From positions 4,095,778 through 4,159,777 of the forward strand of contig NC_091142.1 in assembly GCF_041381155.1 (NCBI RefSeq): a stretch of 64,000 bases of DNA, read 5' to 3'. This document shows positions 35,015 to 47,510 of the stretch, piece after piece. Within the stretch, counting starts at the first letter, position 1; each line of letters begins with the position of its first letter. A program made the translations under genes and the position numbers. The notes beneath the pieces are model-generated. The model made no database searches. It was given only the letters and a program-made list of their open reading frames with translations, and had not been told where the DNA came from. The DNA is from Argopecten irradians. Lineage: Eukaryota; Mollusca; Bivalvia; Pectinida; Pectinidae.

Positions 35015-37305
35015 ATATAATGTCTTCTCTGACCAGTGTACAATTCATAACAACGTTCCTTCTAATGATGAAAATGTTGAAATTCCTTGTATCACCGATG
35101 TCGAAACTAATTCAGAAGAAGTGTGTAATATTTTTAAATCCTTGAACACAAATAAAGTAACTGGTCCTGACAGCATAGGCAATTTTATATTGAAACATTG
35201 TTCAGAATCACTGTGTCAAATCTGGTCTCATATCTTTAATATTTCCCTTAGATCGGGTTGCTTTCCAACCATATGGAAAACAGCCCAGGTTTGTCCTATT
35301 CACAAGAAAGGCACCAAACAAGACGTGGCAAATTACCGTCCTATATCACTCTTATCAAATATCTCAAAATGTCTCGAAAAAATAGTCTATAAACGCATTT
35401 ATAACTTTCTCGTGGTAAACAATCTTCTCATTAAGGAAAATTCTGGTTTAAAAAAAAACGATTCTACAATTAACCAATTATTAAAGATTACTCACAAAAT
35501 TTACAAAAGCATTGATGACGGAAAAGATGTATGTTCCGTGTTTTTGGACGTTTCCAAGGCATTTGATAAGGTATGGCATGAAGCTCTTATATATAAACTA
35601 GAGAATATTGGTATCAAAGGAAATTTACTTAATTGGCTCAAAAGCTATCTTAAAAATAGAAATCAATTTGTTGTTTTAAATGGTCAATCATCAGAACGTA
35701 GGTATACCAACTCTGGTGTACCACAGGGCTCTATACTTGGCCCTTTACATATTTTTATATATGTTAATGACATTAATGTAGGGATTCTTTCGGACATCAA
35801 TTTATTTGCAGACGACACTTCTCTCTCGTCAGAAATTAATAACCCACACTGTATTAATAAGTTAAATAAGGATCTTTCTACTCTCTCAAATTGGGCAAAG
35901 CGTTGGTTAGTAACTTTTAATGCAACGAAAACAGAACTTGTCATATTCACCAAAAAGCGCACTCTAAATAACCCTGATCTTCAGCTCAATAATATTACTA
36001 TCAATCACGTCAACACACACAAACATCTTGGCATATCATTATCTGGAAACCTAAGCTGGCATGTGCATATATCTGATATTGTAGCAAAGGCTAATAAAAT
36101 ATTAAACATATTACAGTCATTATCGTACATAATATCACGTGTCGGTCTTGAAAAGCTATATAAATCTATGGTAAAATCTATCCTGGAATATGGTTGTATT
36201 CTATTTGATAACTGCAATCAGTATGAATCCGACCTTATTGAAAATGTCCAGCGACGGGCTGCTCTAATCTGTACAGGGGGGTATAAGGTAACAAAATATA
36301 CAAAAATTTTAACTGAGCTTGGCTGGGAGCTACTAAGTGATAGAAGGAAGTATTTTAGACTTAAAATGTTATCTAAAATTAAACATGATCTCGCTCCTCC
36401 ATATTTGAAATCACTCTGTCCACTTCTTTCACAGCGGACTCCAAACTACAATTTCAGAAATTCTCATACACTACTTCCAGTTCCTTCCAAAAAAAACATT
36501 CTATCACCAATCTTTCTTTCCAAAAACTATTAGAGACTGGAACAATCTTCCCGAACACATAAGGAATAAACCCACTCTTAACTCTTTTTCACAAGCACTA
36601 TCAAAACTTTCGACTCCAAAATCAAATCCAATAAATACGCATTGGCATGGAAAAGGTAAAATCAATCAATGTAGATTAGGAATGGGCCTCAGTGCCCTAA
36701 ACAAACATAGATTTTCTTACAAATTGACACCAAATAAATATTGTGATTTATGTGTAGAGTCTCCTGAGGATGAAAAACACTTCTTTTCATTATGTCCTAG
36801 ATTTATAATCCCACGTACAAAGCTAATTCAAAATACTTGTAAAGAGCTGGCTCCAAATGTCAATCCTGACCTTATCATCAATCTCATACCTGATATCTTT
36901 GTCAAAATTTTATTATATGGCTCTGAAGATAATACCGATTCATCAAACAAAATTATTTTTGATTCCGTTTTCGAATACATCATCGACTCCAAAAGATTCT
37001 AAATAATTATTTCTTTACACTTCATTTCCCCTTCCATCTGCATCTGCATTGCTCTCTCCCCCTCCTTCGCCTGTCTCTCTCTAAGTCTCACCCTCTTCTC
37101 TCTCGATTTTTTTCTCCCTCTTCCCTTTCTCATTTTTTTTCTTTTTTTGTCATGGAATGTTTGTGTGAGTGAGAGTGTGTGCGTTATTCTAATGTATTGT
37201 CATGTATATATTGTATTGTCATATGTGTCGCGGAGAGCATCTAGTAGCCCTAGGGCTGTGTGCAATCCTCGTTAAAGAAATAAATAATTAGAACATATAA
37301 TGTCT
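35015..37305 (+). mobile_element. 5'-truncated CR1-group non-LTR retrotransposon with 11-bp TSD
   Basis: The insertion spans 35026-37294 between exact direct repeats ATATAATGTCT (35015-35025 and 37295-37305). It begins inside the reverse-transcriptase ORF, runs through the C-terminal region and a CT-rich then GT-rich 3' UTR (about 37010-37200), and ends GTTAAAGAAATAAATAATT. 5' truncation with target duplication is the signature of target-primed reverse transcription. Protein style (YRPISLL, GVPQGSILGPL, FADDT, and a C-terminal C-x2-C...H...C cluster) suggests the CR1/Daphne/Crack group. The exact clade was not determined. Confidence 0.9.
35028..37002 (+). pseudogene. Reverse transcriptase ORF of the CR1-group LINE (broken)
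   Basis: The frame is already open at the truncation point and no initiator is needed. Seen in order are NKVTGPD, YRPISLLSNISKCLEK, FLDVSKAFDKVWH, GVPQGSILGPL, NLFADDTSLSS (catalytic Asp pair), LGISLSGNLSWH and the thumb-like ILEYG and QRRAA segments. A single extra A in the A8 tract at about 36489-36496 shifts the frame, so the ORF stops at 36533. The downstream part, ending with the CDLC...H...C motif, continues in another frame to 37002. The upstream endonuclease is absent. The element is inactive, but only lightly damaged beyond the truncation. Confidence 0.88.
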
Positions 37306-39886
37306 CGGAACATGAGAAAGTTTTCAACATTTTCAACATTATATCGAAAAAAAATATTCCCTCCAATTTCTATGAATTATATTAATACCACCTGTATGAT
37401 AAATTACATTCACTTTTAAAACCCCTTTCTTTAGGATTTTTACCTAAATAAACAATATTTATGACTTAAAATTATTATATATTTGTTTCTCTCTTATGTA
37501 AGAATTATTTGATAAAGTAAGGTATCTGTAAATCAAAGTTTGTTTTTTTTGCATTGATTTTGCTTTACAGACAGATGAAAACAGGTTTACAGCCATGGCC
37601 TAAGTGTTATGTGTATTACCTTATCTCAGGTTTGACTGCAAAATCCAAAACTCACACATACATGTACATATCTTTTTAGTCCAAGAACCAGAATAAATAT
37701 CACATGATATGCATTATATATAATCCAATAAGGACGGTGACTGGCACAAATCATAACACGACACAAACATTCTAGTTCACATGCTCCATTTGTCCACTAT
37801 CAGGGCTAATGTTCAACTGTGAACCTGTATTTAACACAAAACAAATATCCGTGTGTTATGTAGAATGGTCATTTCCTTAAAATGTGATGAGTTTTAAAGA
37901 GCCATCCACATACTTTACCATTTTGAGGTCCGAGAGAGTTATTTATCATTATTTGTAATTGATAAATGTCTAACACAATCCACTTTATTCTTTGCTTGTT
38001 GTGTAATAGTCTTGCCCGCCACATCCACTTTTGTTTAAACATTGCACCCTGGCTCATTTATGTCGAGTCAACTAGAGATGACTTCATTATGTCATAGTCA
38101 CCCACATTCAGTGTCCATTAATCCTTCCAATTTTTCCCTCCAGTTTGTGTTGATACATCAGAATCTAACCTGTTCAGTAGTGTCAGCCTTGCATGCCCTA
38201 GTTTTCATATCTATAATTAACCTCCGAGGGAAAGGGATGGTCAGTCATCTCATGGGGCTTGAAAGTATAAACAGACCTAGGGACTCTCAGTGTCATGTTT
38301 CAGCAAAATGTTGATTTTCTAGCCACCAGACTCCAAGTTATTGAGAAGACTTTCTCAACAGAGTTCCTCACTAGATTATCTAAATGAGACAAATTTAAGT
38401 GACGTTTTCAATATTCTAGAGACTGGTCACGCCAGTCTATTATGATATACATCACAACTGTTTCAACATTGGTTCATAATTTTATGTAAAATTATTTATT
38501 TAATATACATTGTAATGTTATTCTCTAGAAAATGATTATGCTGTACATTAAATGTCTTAAACTTAATCAGAACTGTTTAGGTATAGCATAATTATTCAAT
38601 GTGATTCAACAATCTTCTGGATTCTCTAGGCAATAGACGATCATATTTTTAATATTAACCGTCAAAAAGGTTTTTTTTTTTCATTTTTTCACAATTTTAT
38701 TTACTTCATGGTGTGTAGATCACGTTTACAAAATATTAAAGACGTAGGATAAAGCATTTAAGAGATATGCGACTTTGAATGAGGCAACATGTAGATTCAT
38801 TAATGACAAAATTAGCGACGTCAAATCATCACGTCATGAATATTGACGTCATGTCACAAGGCTGCCAATGACGTTACATAAAACATACAGGTGCATATGA
38901 CTATGCTTTGGACTGGTCTTTAACACCTGTAATTTATCAAAAAATGGTTTAGCTCGATCATTTTTACATGAAGCTACACCGGTACATTGTCCGTTCTATC
39001 TATCAAAATATAAGATAATCTGTGACACGTACATGTAACAATCTAATTCTACGATGTGACGGGGTGAAGCACTGCCTGCTATGTGTAACAAAATATTTTC
39101 GCGTTTGATTTAGTTTCATGGTTTGGAATTTTAAAATGTTTTCGTTGGTAGATATATTCATGGTTCGACAATGATACCATTAATAAATCAAATATGATAT
39201 TTTTTTTAATATTCATGGTTCCAGAGCAACCGCCAAAAGAACAAATTCACGAGGAAAAATTTCATGCAATGATATTGATTTGTATGTTCGTATTTAAAAA
39301 GTCAAATATCTGTGCATTTGATTAAAGTGTACATGTATATGCTTCCAGATTCTTTTAACTAGAATGTTGGCATACGAATAGCATTAATGGAGTGACCGAT
39401 GAGATATATACCGAAGAAGTCAAATAATATTACATTTATGCATGAACAGCTTTTTATCTACATGCACATGGATGCGTATGCGCTCATGTGGTAAGAATTG
39501 ACGAAGTCTGAATAGATGATGTTAATAAAACCGTCAAAACTAAATTGAATGTGGATTAAATTATCAAATAGAAAGACTAATGTATGAAACATCGTATTCG
39601 GGTTAGATGAGGTTTTCAAAGTAGTAGTGAATAGAGCCCGAACCCTCCGATCTCTTTGCGTTCACCCTTGGAAACCACAGTGTACATGTCTAAACATCCG
39701 TCGTATAGGCTGATTACGTTGGTAACCAGTAATATATATTTTCAATTCCCCATGTTCCTTTCCGTATGACCGGAATAATGTCGTTCTATCTCATCCAATA
39801 TACGGCATATAATATATACAATTATGCGGATTTATATATATATTGTTATACCTATACATTCAAGATCCATCTTGTTTTTGTATCAG
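37306..39886. other. Gene-free stretch after the LINE
   Basis: AT-rich sequence with scattered TGACGTCA-type motifs near 38815-38860. No exons, repeats with ends or RNA genes could be supported. Confidence 0.5.
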
Positions 39887-40059
39887 TTGTTCTTAATCTG
39901 ATTATAGTGTGCTGGTTTGTTAAATGGTTTTTTAAACGATATGACGTGGACAGTTCATACATGCACTCGGGATCGAGCAAAGTGGTTACAATATCTAGCA
40001 CTCAGGAAATGGTGGTGGGGAAGGAAGTTATTATGGTTAACAAAGGCAAATCAGTTTAA
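39887..40059 (+). CDS. Candidate orphan terminal exon: membrane segment plus cytoplasmic tail
   Basis: A plausible acceptor (TTTTTGTATCAG ending at 39886) opens a 57-residue stretch with incoming phase 1 that ends in TAA. It begins with a strongly hydrophobic segment (VLNLIIVCWFVKWFF), then a basic KRYD and a Ser-rich hydrophilic tail ending KGKSV. An AATAAA lies at 40100-40105. Local composition is less AT-rich than the flanks. No partner exons were found upstream, so it could be the last exon of a lost gene, an exon of a gene with very long introns, or chance. The same frame stays open upstream from 39766, but that portion is low-complexity Tyr/Ile-rich and looks non-coding. Confidence 0.3.
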
Positions 40060-40619
40060 AAAACTGTTGTTTTTTTTTAATCAGATCAACATTTAAAACA
40101 ATAAAACGATGTAGGGATGCCTTTTACTGTTTTGTTCTGTTAAATGTGTATTTTAAGTCAACTATTTAGATTTCTTAAACTGTGAATCAGGAAGTGTTCG
40201 TAGTTATCCGATTCACACATTTTAAATTTTATATCATGTAGATATACAACTGGATTTAGTATACTGACCCATTATGGCACATAAAACAAAAACCTGTGGA
40301 TGGAGTGATCAAATTTAAGAAACAATTGATCGCATTTACATTTCAGACTCTTTCCTTTCAATATATCTTATAGACAACTCAAGAACTAAACATATTTTTA
40401 GAGTTCTACTTTATATATATTTCGGATAAAAAATGTTAAGAGAAATTGCAATACACACGATTGGAAAAAGACGAAAAAAACGTTTCAAACAGAGGGTTCT
40501 GAGAATTAGTAACAGTTTATATCTGAGAGATCCTTGTGATCCACGTTTCTTTTTAATATTATTTCAATATTTAAAGGTATTGTTGGAAAAAACAACTCAT
40601 TTAATTGCTATAAGAGATA

Positions 40620-43060
40620 TATTGAAATAACTTTTAATACCCAAAACTAATCCATGATATTCGGGAAAATTAAAAATTTTGCCACGAATGTCACACAATT
40701 AAATAAAAGAAAAAACGTTCCACTAGTGATATCTTTTATTAAGTCTTATATACATGTTATTCCTTTATTAAAAAAATTTAGTTAAAAAAACCAGATTATT
40801 CTCAATTTTTATCTTTTCATTATTCCATATTGGTGATATTAATACCGCGGTTTTATTATCAATATTTGTGAAATATTTCAACCTTAAATTGTACCATGAT
40901 TTAAAAACATCTATCCAGAAAACATTTTTATCCTTTTCATTACTATATTCAAGTAGTCATTGCCACATTTGGCCAAAAAAAGAAAATTTACCTTTGTTTT
41001 CAGAATCACACTCCATTTACTTTTTGTTCTATAAAGGCTACTTATCCAAGTAATTTTCAAAGCATTGATCTATGCCACTAAGTGAACCATTTTAAGGCCA
41101 CCATCCAAATATCATCTGGTAATTACATCTTTCTTAACTTTATACTTGTTACTATTCCACAAAAAATTGAAAAGAATTGAGTTCAACTGTTTGACATCAG
41201 GATTGGGTAAAGAAATAAAAAGGTGATTCAACTGAGAAATAAAAAGAGATTTAATAAGTGTGATTCTACCAAGAGGTGTGAGATTTCTTATATCCCATAC
41301 CTTTATTAAACTTTTAATTTTTACTAATTTTTTATCATAGTTCAATTTTGGAATTCTGTATAGGTCAACATGAAAGTCTGTGTCGAGAAGTGTAAATTTA
41401 TTGTCTCCCCATTTTAAATTTAGGTCCGGAAGAAGTGTATCATTGCTATATATTTTACTTCCAATAAAAAATTGCGACAGCCACGCATTAACTTAAAAAT
41501 TGATGATAAGTTTCCCCCTTGATTGACAGCAGAAGTAGCATTTCAATGTAATTTTTTTATCCATTTTCTCATATCTGTACCAAAGTTAAAATATTTTAGT
41601 GATTTATCAATAAATTTCCATGAAACTGAGTCAAAAGGTTTTTCAAAGTTTATGGTAAGTAACATTCCATGTATGTCGTGTTCTTCTGCAAATTGCATAA
41701 TATCATATACAAGTCTAGGGTTTTCACCTAAATATCGCTCTGATATAAAACCTGTTTGATCAGAATTGATTATTTTACTTAGAACTTTCTTCATCCTATT
41801 TGCAATTGACCCAAAAGCAATTTTATATACCGTATTTAGTAGAGAAATAGGCCGCCAGTTTTTAATGAAGTATTTAGATTTATTTGCTTTAGGGATACAA
41901 GTGATGATTCCCTGACACAGAGTAACTGGAAGTTGTCTATGTGGAAATCCATAATTGATTGACCTCACTACAAAAATACCTAACTGGTTCCAAAAAACAT
42001 TTTTAAAAAATCAGGTGTGTAACCATCAGAGCCAGGGCTCTTACCATTTTTCATTGTTTAAGTGTACCGCTGCTTCATTTAAAGTTATCAATCCTTCTAG
42101 ACTTAAAGATTCTATATAGTTTAATTTGGGGACATCCAAATCTTTCAAAAAAAAAAAACATTTCAATCAACCTCTTCAATATCCTTTCCCACAGAGTATA
42201 ATTGTTTGTAAAATGATTCAACTTCATATAAAATTTCAGATTTATTTGTAATAAATTCCCCATTGTTTTTTTCTGTATTTTAGGAAGGATTTTAGATGTA
42301 AAATTTCTGTTAACTAGATAGAGAAAAAAAATTGTTGATTTTCCCCTTCCTCTAATCATAAGGCTTTTGCTCTAATCATACTTCCTTTTGTTTTCTCTAA
42401 TCTGATATCTTGCAGCTCATTTTTTTTCGAATATAATCGTCACAGTCAACCATATTGTTATTTTTCAATTCTTGGATTTCAATTTTTAAATTGTTTTCTC
42501 TTAAGTTAATTTGTTTTTTCTTGTGTGACGAGTAAGAAATAGATCTGCCCCTGATTTCCATTAATGCTGTTTCCAAAAATAGTTGGTCACTTATAATAAA
42601 CTGCAAGTCTTCATTTCGAATATTAAACATATTGTTAATGTTATAAGTTTGTAAACAATATTGAGATTTAACAGAAAGAATAATATCATTTACTAAATTT
42701 TTAATATCCCTGGTCTTGTAACAAAGAATTATTAAATTTCCAAAGTCCTTTATCCTTTTTTGAAATCATTAAATTTTGATGTAATTTTAGAAAAGAATGG
42801 TCAGATCTATAACCAGATTCAATTGAAGCATCTAAAACACTCGATGATAAATTTTGTGACACAAGAAAAAAAATATAATTTTGATTGTTTTAGAGGGTTG
42901 TGTTTTCGCCAAGTGTAACGCCTTACATAGGTATGTTGTTGCCTAAACACATCAACTAAATCTAAAGTTTCTATTAAATCCAGAACCTTTTCCCGAGCTT
43001 TTGAATTGTAAGTATTTAAATTGGTAATGATATAGTATTCCATTTGTAATATCTAGGATC
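40620..43060 (-). mobile_element. Degraded L1/Tx1-like LINE, 5'-truncated
   Basis: Minus-strand fragments line up in L1 order. They are the endonuclease tail (about 43043-42850, VDVFRQQHTYVRRYTWRK), the linker region (about 42630-42400), a fragment at about 42359-42075, the reverse transcriptase (41968-41543) and the C-terminal region (41345-41112). The reverse transcriptase carries IPKANKS, NWRPISLLNTVYKI, SDQTGFISERY and a damaged FEKPFDSVSW. The C-terminal region carries WDIRNLTPLGRITLIKS and FLWNSNKYK. Below 41040 a frameshifted tail homologous to the L1 C-terminus is still visible to about 40800. Multiple frameshifts and stops separate the pieces, so it is old and inactive. The ends are approximate and no target duplication was found. 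Confidence 0.85.
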
Positions 43061-45164
43061 AATCGAGCCACTTTGAATTTGCAGCTTTCAAAAACATCCG
43101 ATTTTTTAGCACATAAGTAAACTGATTAATCATGGTACAGTATAGCTTGTCAGAAACGACGGTCCTTGTATATTCCATGTGTATTTTGAAGTGGTTAGAT
43201 GACATTTTCGGTATTAATTTATAGAGTAATTAGACACATTTACCTGTATTATCGGTAACCGAAATCCTAGTTTAACAAACAAAAACTGCTTTTCCATTTA
43301 AGTCACATCTTGTTTAGACAAGCTACGCTGTTCTTACATTTTACATTGTACATGTTAATATGTACAGTTATTATCAATGCCCATGCCTACACAAAATATA
43401 GAACATATGTACAAAAAACGTATAGTACATTTGTAGATGCATTGATACATTGAACATATTATAGCTCAGTTCCATTGTGGCATTTAATAAATTAATAACA
43501 AAATCTCCATTTGAGATGATTGTATATGCACAGATATGTAATTTGATATAAAACAGCTTATTAGCCAGTGGATTAATCAATAAAAAAATAAAGGAATAAA
43601 AGTTTGGAGAAAAAAGACTTAAATACATAACAATTATGTAAAGATGTACGAAAGGGTGGTGGAGGGCAAATTTAAACGTTTTCATCTTGCTATTTTTCAA
43701 CAAATGGTTTAGACAGATTGTAAAAATTACTTTATGTTCCATATAAAAACGATAATACTATCGAGTTGTTCTCAATTCCCCTGTAGGTAGCACATATGTG
43801 AAATCTGCTAGGTTTTATGCCGACAAAACTCAAATGCATATATCGTCGAAAATTGAGCATTTATTAAATGCTGATGAATTAATCGATAAAAAACCATGCG
43901 CGTAAAAGGTTAAGTGATTATTTTTGAAAAAAAACACCACAAACTTAACTGATAAACAGCATGGTGATCACTCAAATGACCCCAACGGTGTGGATTTTAT
44001 ATGAGTTGCTAGAGAATGTAGAAGTATATTTTCAATTGTGAGATTTTATCAGGTTCCAAGGGAGAGTGAAATGGGACGAAATTTCAAAGCTACTCTAAAC
44101 CACAATATACCAGAGAGTTCGGGCGCGAACATAGCAATGCATGCTAGCCAATTTGGGTACTATACATTGTATTTTATGGCGGAAAGATATTATGACACAT
44201 ATTAAGGTAATAACGTTCACGTAGACGAGAAACTAGTTTTCATCACGTTATAAATATTATATAAAAGTAACGGAATAAGCAATCATTTTGATCTAATTTT
44301 CAAAAGACACTCGCTAAAGCTGGTGTGTGTTCAAAGTTTGATCATTAACTAACTAGAGTTTCATAAACATGATAACAATTGTCATTTGTTGGAGAATCTC
44401 TATCAAAATGCGAGTTATTGTATATGAATGCACAGTTGCCTGTAAGAGCCGCTGATCCTTAGCGATCTAAGTAATTATCAATAGGATGTAAAGAAAATAA
44501 CAAAACCAGGCAATGAACCCGATTCTATATCGATTTTAGCTTTCCTAATTAAATTAAATCTAGTTTTAACATACTATTTGACTAACATATAAGTTCATCT
44601 TCTTTCCATCTGGTGGTTTTTATAGATCGTTATATAAGCACTTTTTCTCATCATGTTAAGACATATATAGGCGGAGATGCTCTGTATACACATTACACAA
44701 GGAATGAGGTCCTTTGATATCGATAATCTTTGTTGTTGAATGATCTTTAATATATGTGCCAGTTAAGCTGTTGTAGTTTCTCTGCAAAAGGCATTGAACG
44801 TTTGGTCTATATCATTGAATTCCTTTGAAACGATAATATTGTTCACGAATTTGAAAGAATTTATCTATTTTATGATGTTTAAACGTGTTGTTTATGTCTT
44901 CAAACTTTGATAATACTTCTTTTTATTTACAAAAACTAATATCTCCAAAAGGTTTAAATGTTGGAAGCAATATGTATTTAAGATATTAAGTGATTTATTG
45001 CAAGCCAAGCAAAAAGGATATGGAAATGGATAAAAAAATAATCCCAATTAATTTTATGTTATATATATTAAATGTAAGTGTCTGTAAACACAAAAAATAT
45101 TATCCTAACATCTCAGATTTATAGATCAACGGACAACTGATAAAGGGTGTATCTTATTTTCAAC
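43061..45164. other. Gene-free stretch
   Basis: AT-rich intergenic sequence. No gene, defined repeat or RNA was recognised. Confidence 0.5.
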
Positions 45165-45500
45165 TATATGGTCCTAAAAGGCGACTGAATTTGACATCAT
45201 TTCTTGCTTTCTTGCTTTCCTCTTTTTACATCTCCCTTGACACCGCCTCACTATTGGCCTGGGGTTCAGTGACCGTCTTTCTGCCTAGCTCTGGATTTTA
45301 TATCCTGATCGAAACACGTTTTTGAAAGTGGTAGTTTCAACAACTGCTTATCGCTCAGTATAAAGGGAGTGGGACGACTGGTTCGCCCGTTGTCAGTGTA
45401 ATGTGACCGGTATGTGTATTCACTGGTGTCTCTTGCCTCAATGAGAATTTCAAAAAATGATTTCCACAAATTGCAAAGACCACATTGGCGCTACACACAC
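45165..45500. repeat. Interspersed repeat, copy 1 of 2
   Basis: Shares ordered landmarks with 47215-47510: CCTAAAAGGCGACTGAATTT at the left, then a block with AGTATAAAGGGAGTGGGACG, then ACTGGTT...GTCAGTGTAATGTGACCGG. The arrangement resembles a common bivalve dispersed repeat, from memory. A minus-strand ORF here (45266-45469) is not supported as coding. Confidence 0.5.
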
Positions 45501-46840
45501 CCGGCCATATAGATAAGACGGTTGTCCTTTTATTTCACGGATCTATATTAAGTAATTAATATTTGATAACACATGAAGTTTAGATGCGTTATAACCTATT
45601 TCTTATACTTTCACAATGAAATATAACGTTGAGCAGAAAAGCGCTTTTGACCAATCGGAATACAGCATTGACAATTTTGATTGTTACATTATTATGTTAT
45701 GCACAGAAATATTTTAAAATAGAAATTTGATGTTTTGCTCACAAAAATACGATGTACTAATTCAATTGCGCAATTACCTTTGGCAGAACTAATAGTGATG
45801 GTCTTCTGTAATTAGAAGAGATAAAACAAATATGAAAACTAGAATATGCTCTATATTTTTATGAATACCAGTAATATTTCTTCTCGTGAGGTGAAAACTT
45901 TTTTTCACTCGTGCTTCGCACACGTGAATAGTGTAAAAAATGTCAACCTCATTCGATTGAATATAATTGATATTCATCAAGAAACAAGGAACATTCTCTA
46001 TATATATCAGTTCGAATGTCCTGATATTTTTTTCGTTATATGTGTACATATATGAATTAGGAAATAATTGGAAATTGTAAAAGAATGTTTAATTTTTCGA
46101 CAGAAATATTTTTTGTTATCGTTTGGTGTCAGAAAAAATACTATACAAAGACTAATTCCGTTCAATACAAATTGAACTAATAATTTAAGTAAAATTGTAT
46201 TATTACATTTGTACCTATTATCGCTGAAGATAATGAAGAAGATTTTATAAAAGTAGGTGGTGTAATTTACATTACCAATATTACTCATATTTCGAGTCAT
46301 ATATGTCCAATCCCTTCTAAAATAACTCTTCCTTATATTACTACTGCAATGTCTAACTGTATTGCTTAAACGTATTTTGCATTTATATGATTCAGATGCA
46401 ACATTTATCTACAGAGTGGATGGTGAATACTTAGGTGATGTGTAAAAAAAAAAAAATGAACAACATTTTAATTTCAATAATGTAAAAGCGAGGACCAAAT
46501 TACCTAAACTTGTCACATCATGGGCTTCTCTCTTCAGCAATGGTCTTGTCATTGCTGTTATTGTAAATGAATAACATTCAAACACCAGAACCATTTATTG
46601 GCATTATGTAACTAAACCTTTCAAATGAACCAGCAAATCAATAATGAAATGCACCACGACACGTCTCCTGCTTGCCAGAGAGAGAGCCCAATATATAATC
46701 CTAAATGGAATGAAAGAAATACCTATGTCACGCGGGAAAAAATCCAGCAAGTAAGCACGGAACTTCATCGATTATCATTATCGCTGTATATCATTACATA
46801 GATAGCAATATTTGATGTAACTGTATATAACTTCTTTGAT
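45501..46840. other. Gene-free stretch
   Basis: AT-rich sequence. A TTTTTTTCACTCGTGCTTCG / CACGTGAATAGTG hairpin-like patch at 45897-45935 resembles a dispersed repeat. Nothing else is supportable. Confidence 0.45.
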
Positions 46841-46844
46841 AAAA

Positions 46845-46905
46845 CAACAACAAATAAACCTCACAGGGTCATAACAGTGATAATACCCGGACGTTAAACG
46901 CATTC
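46845..46905. repeat. Flanking homology block, copy 3 of 3 (partial)
   Basis: A short segment (AAATAAACCTC...CAGTGATAATACCCGGACGT...AAACGCATTC) matches the GATAACACCGGGAAGTAAAC region downstream of copy B and, less well, the region after copy A. Only about 60 bp could be aligned by eye. Confidence 0.4.
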
Positions 46906-47214
46906 TTTCAATATTAAAGATTACGGGTTAATAATGGCTTCGAGTATTTTGATATATAAACTTAAAGACAAAACATATCCTGATCTTGCTCAAACACCAA
47001 ACAGTAGCATTAAAGAAAACAAATACAAGTTAACATTAACGGACAACTGAAAAATAAACTCAGACTGTAGCATATCCAGGATACCAATTACAGATTACAA
47101 TGTGGCAAACTCAAGCGTTCATAACATATATCACCTTGCATATTTCAATGAGGACACTAAACAGGCTTAACCAATCAATACTTAAATAAACAGACATACA
47201 AACAGTATAAATAA

Positions 47215-47510
47215 ACCTGCTGCCCCTATTGCACGATCGTAAAAGGTGACTAAATTAAGTTTCACATTTGTATTATTCCTCCTTACCTATTTGACTTTCT
47301 TCTTCCAAAAGTCTATCTCGATACCACCGCTCACCGCTTATGATAAAAGCTCGAGTCTGACCCCTTACTGAGACAGGTCATATTATGTAAAAGTAGTATT
47401 GTCTGCTCATGGTGCTAAGCCTATAGGGAAAGAGACGACTGGTCAGTATAATGTGACTGGTTGGGGTGTATTAATTGTTCTGTGGCATCGGCGGTATGCA
47501 GTGATATAAT
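47215..47510. repeat. Interspersed repeat, copy 2 of 2
   Basis: Homologous to 45165-45500. It has CACGATCGTAAAAGGTGACT at the left, CCCCTTACTGAGACAGGTCA in the middle, and GAGACGACTGGTCAGTATAA followed by TGTGACTGGTTGGGGTG at the right. It lacks part of the GCCCGTTG segment present in copy 1. No coding capacity is seen. Confidence 0.5.

Noticed and set aside
40868..41053. Plus-strand ORF
   Set aside because: It is the antisense shadow of the degraded L1-like element's C-terminal region.
43374..43742. 122-codon minus-strand ORF
   Set aside because: Low-complexity, aromatic- and Ile-rich translation of AT-rich DNA, with no homology or gene context.
45266..45469. 67-codon minus-strand ORF
   Set aside because: It lies inside a dispersed repeat whose second copy (47215-47510) does not keep the frame.
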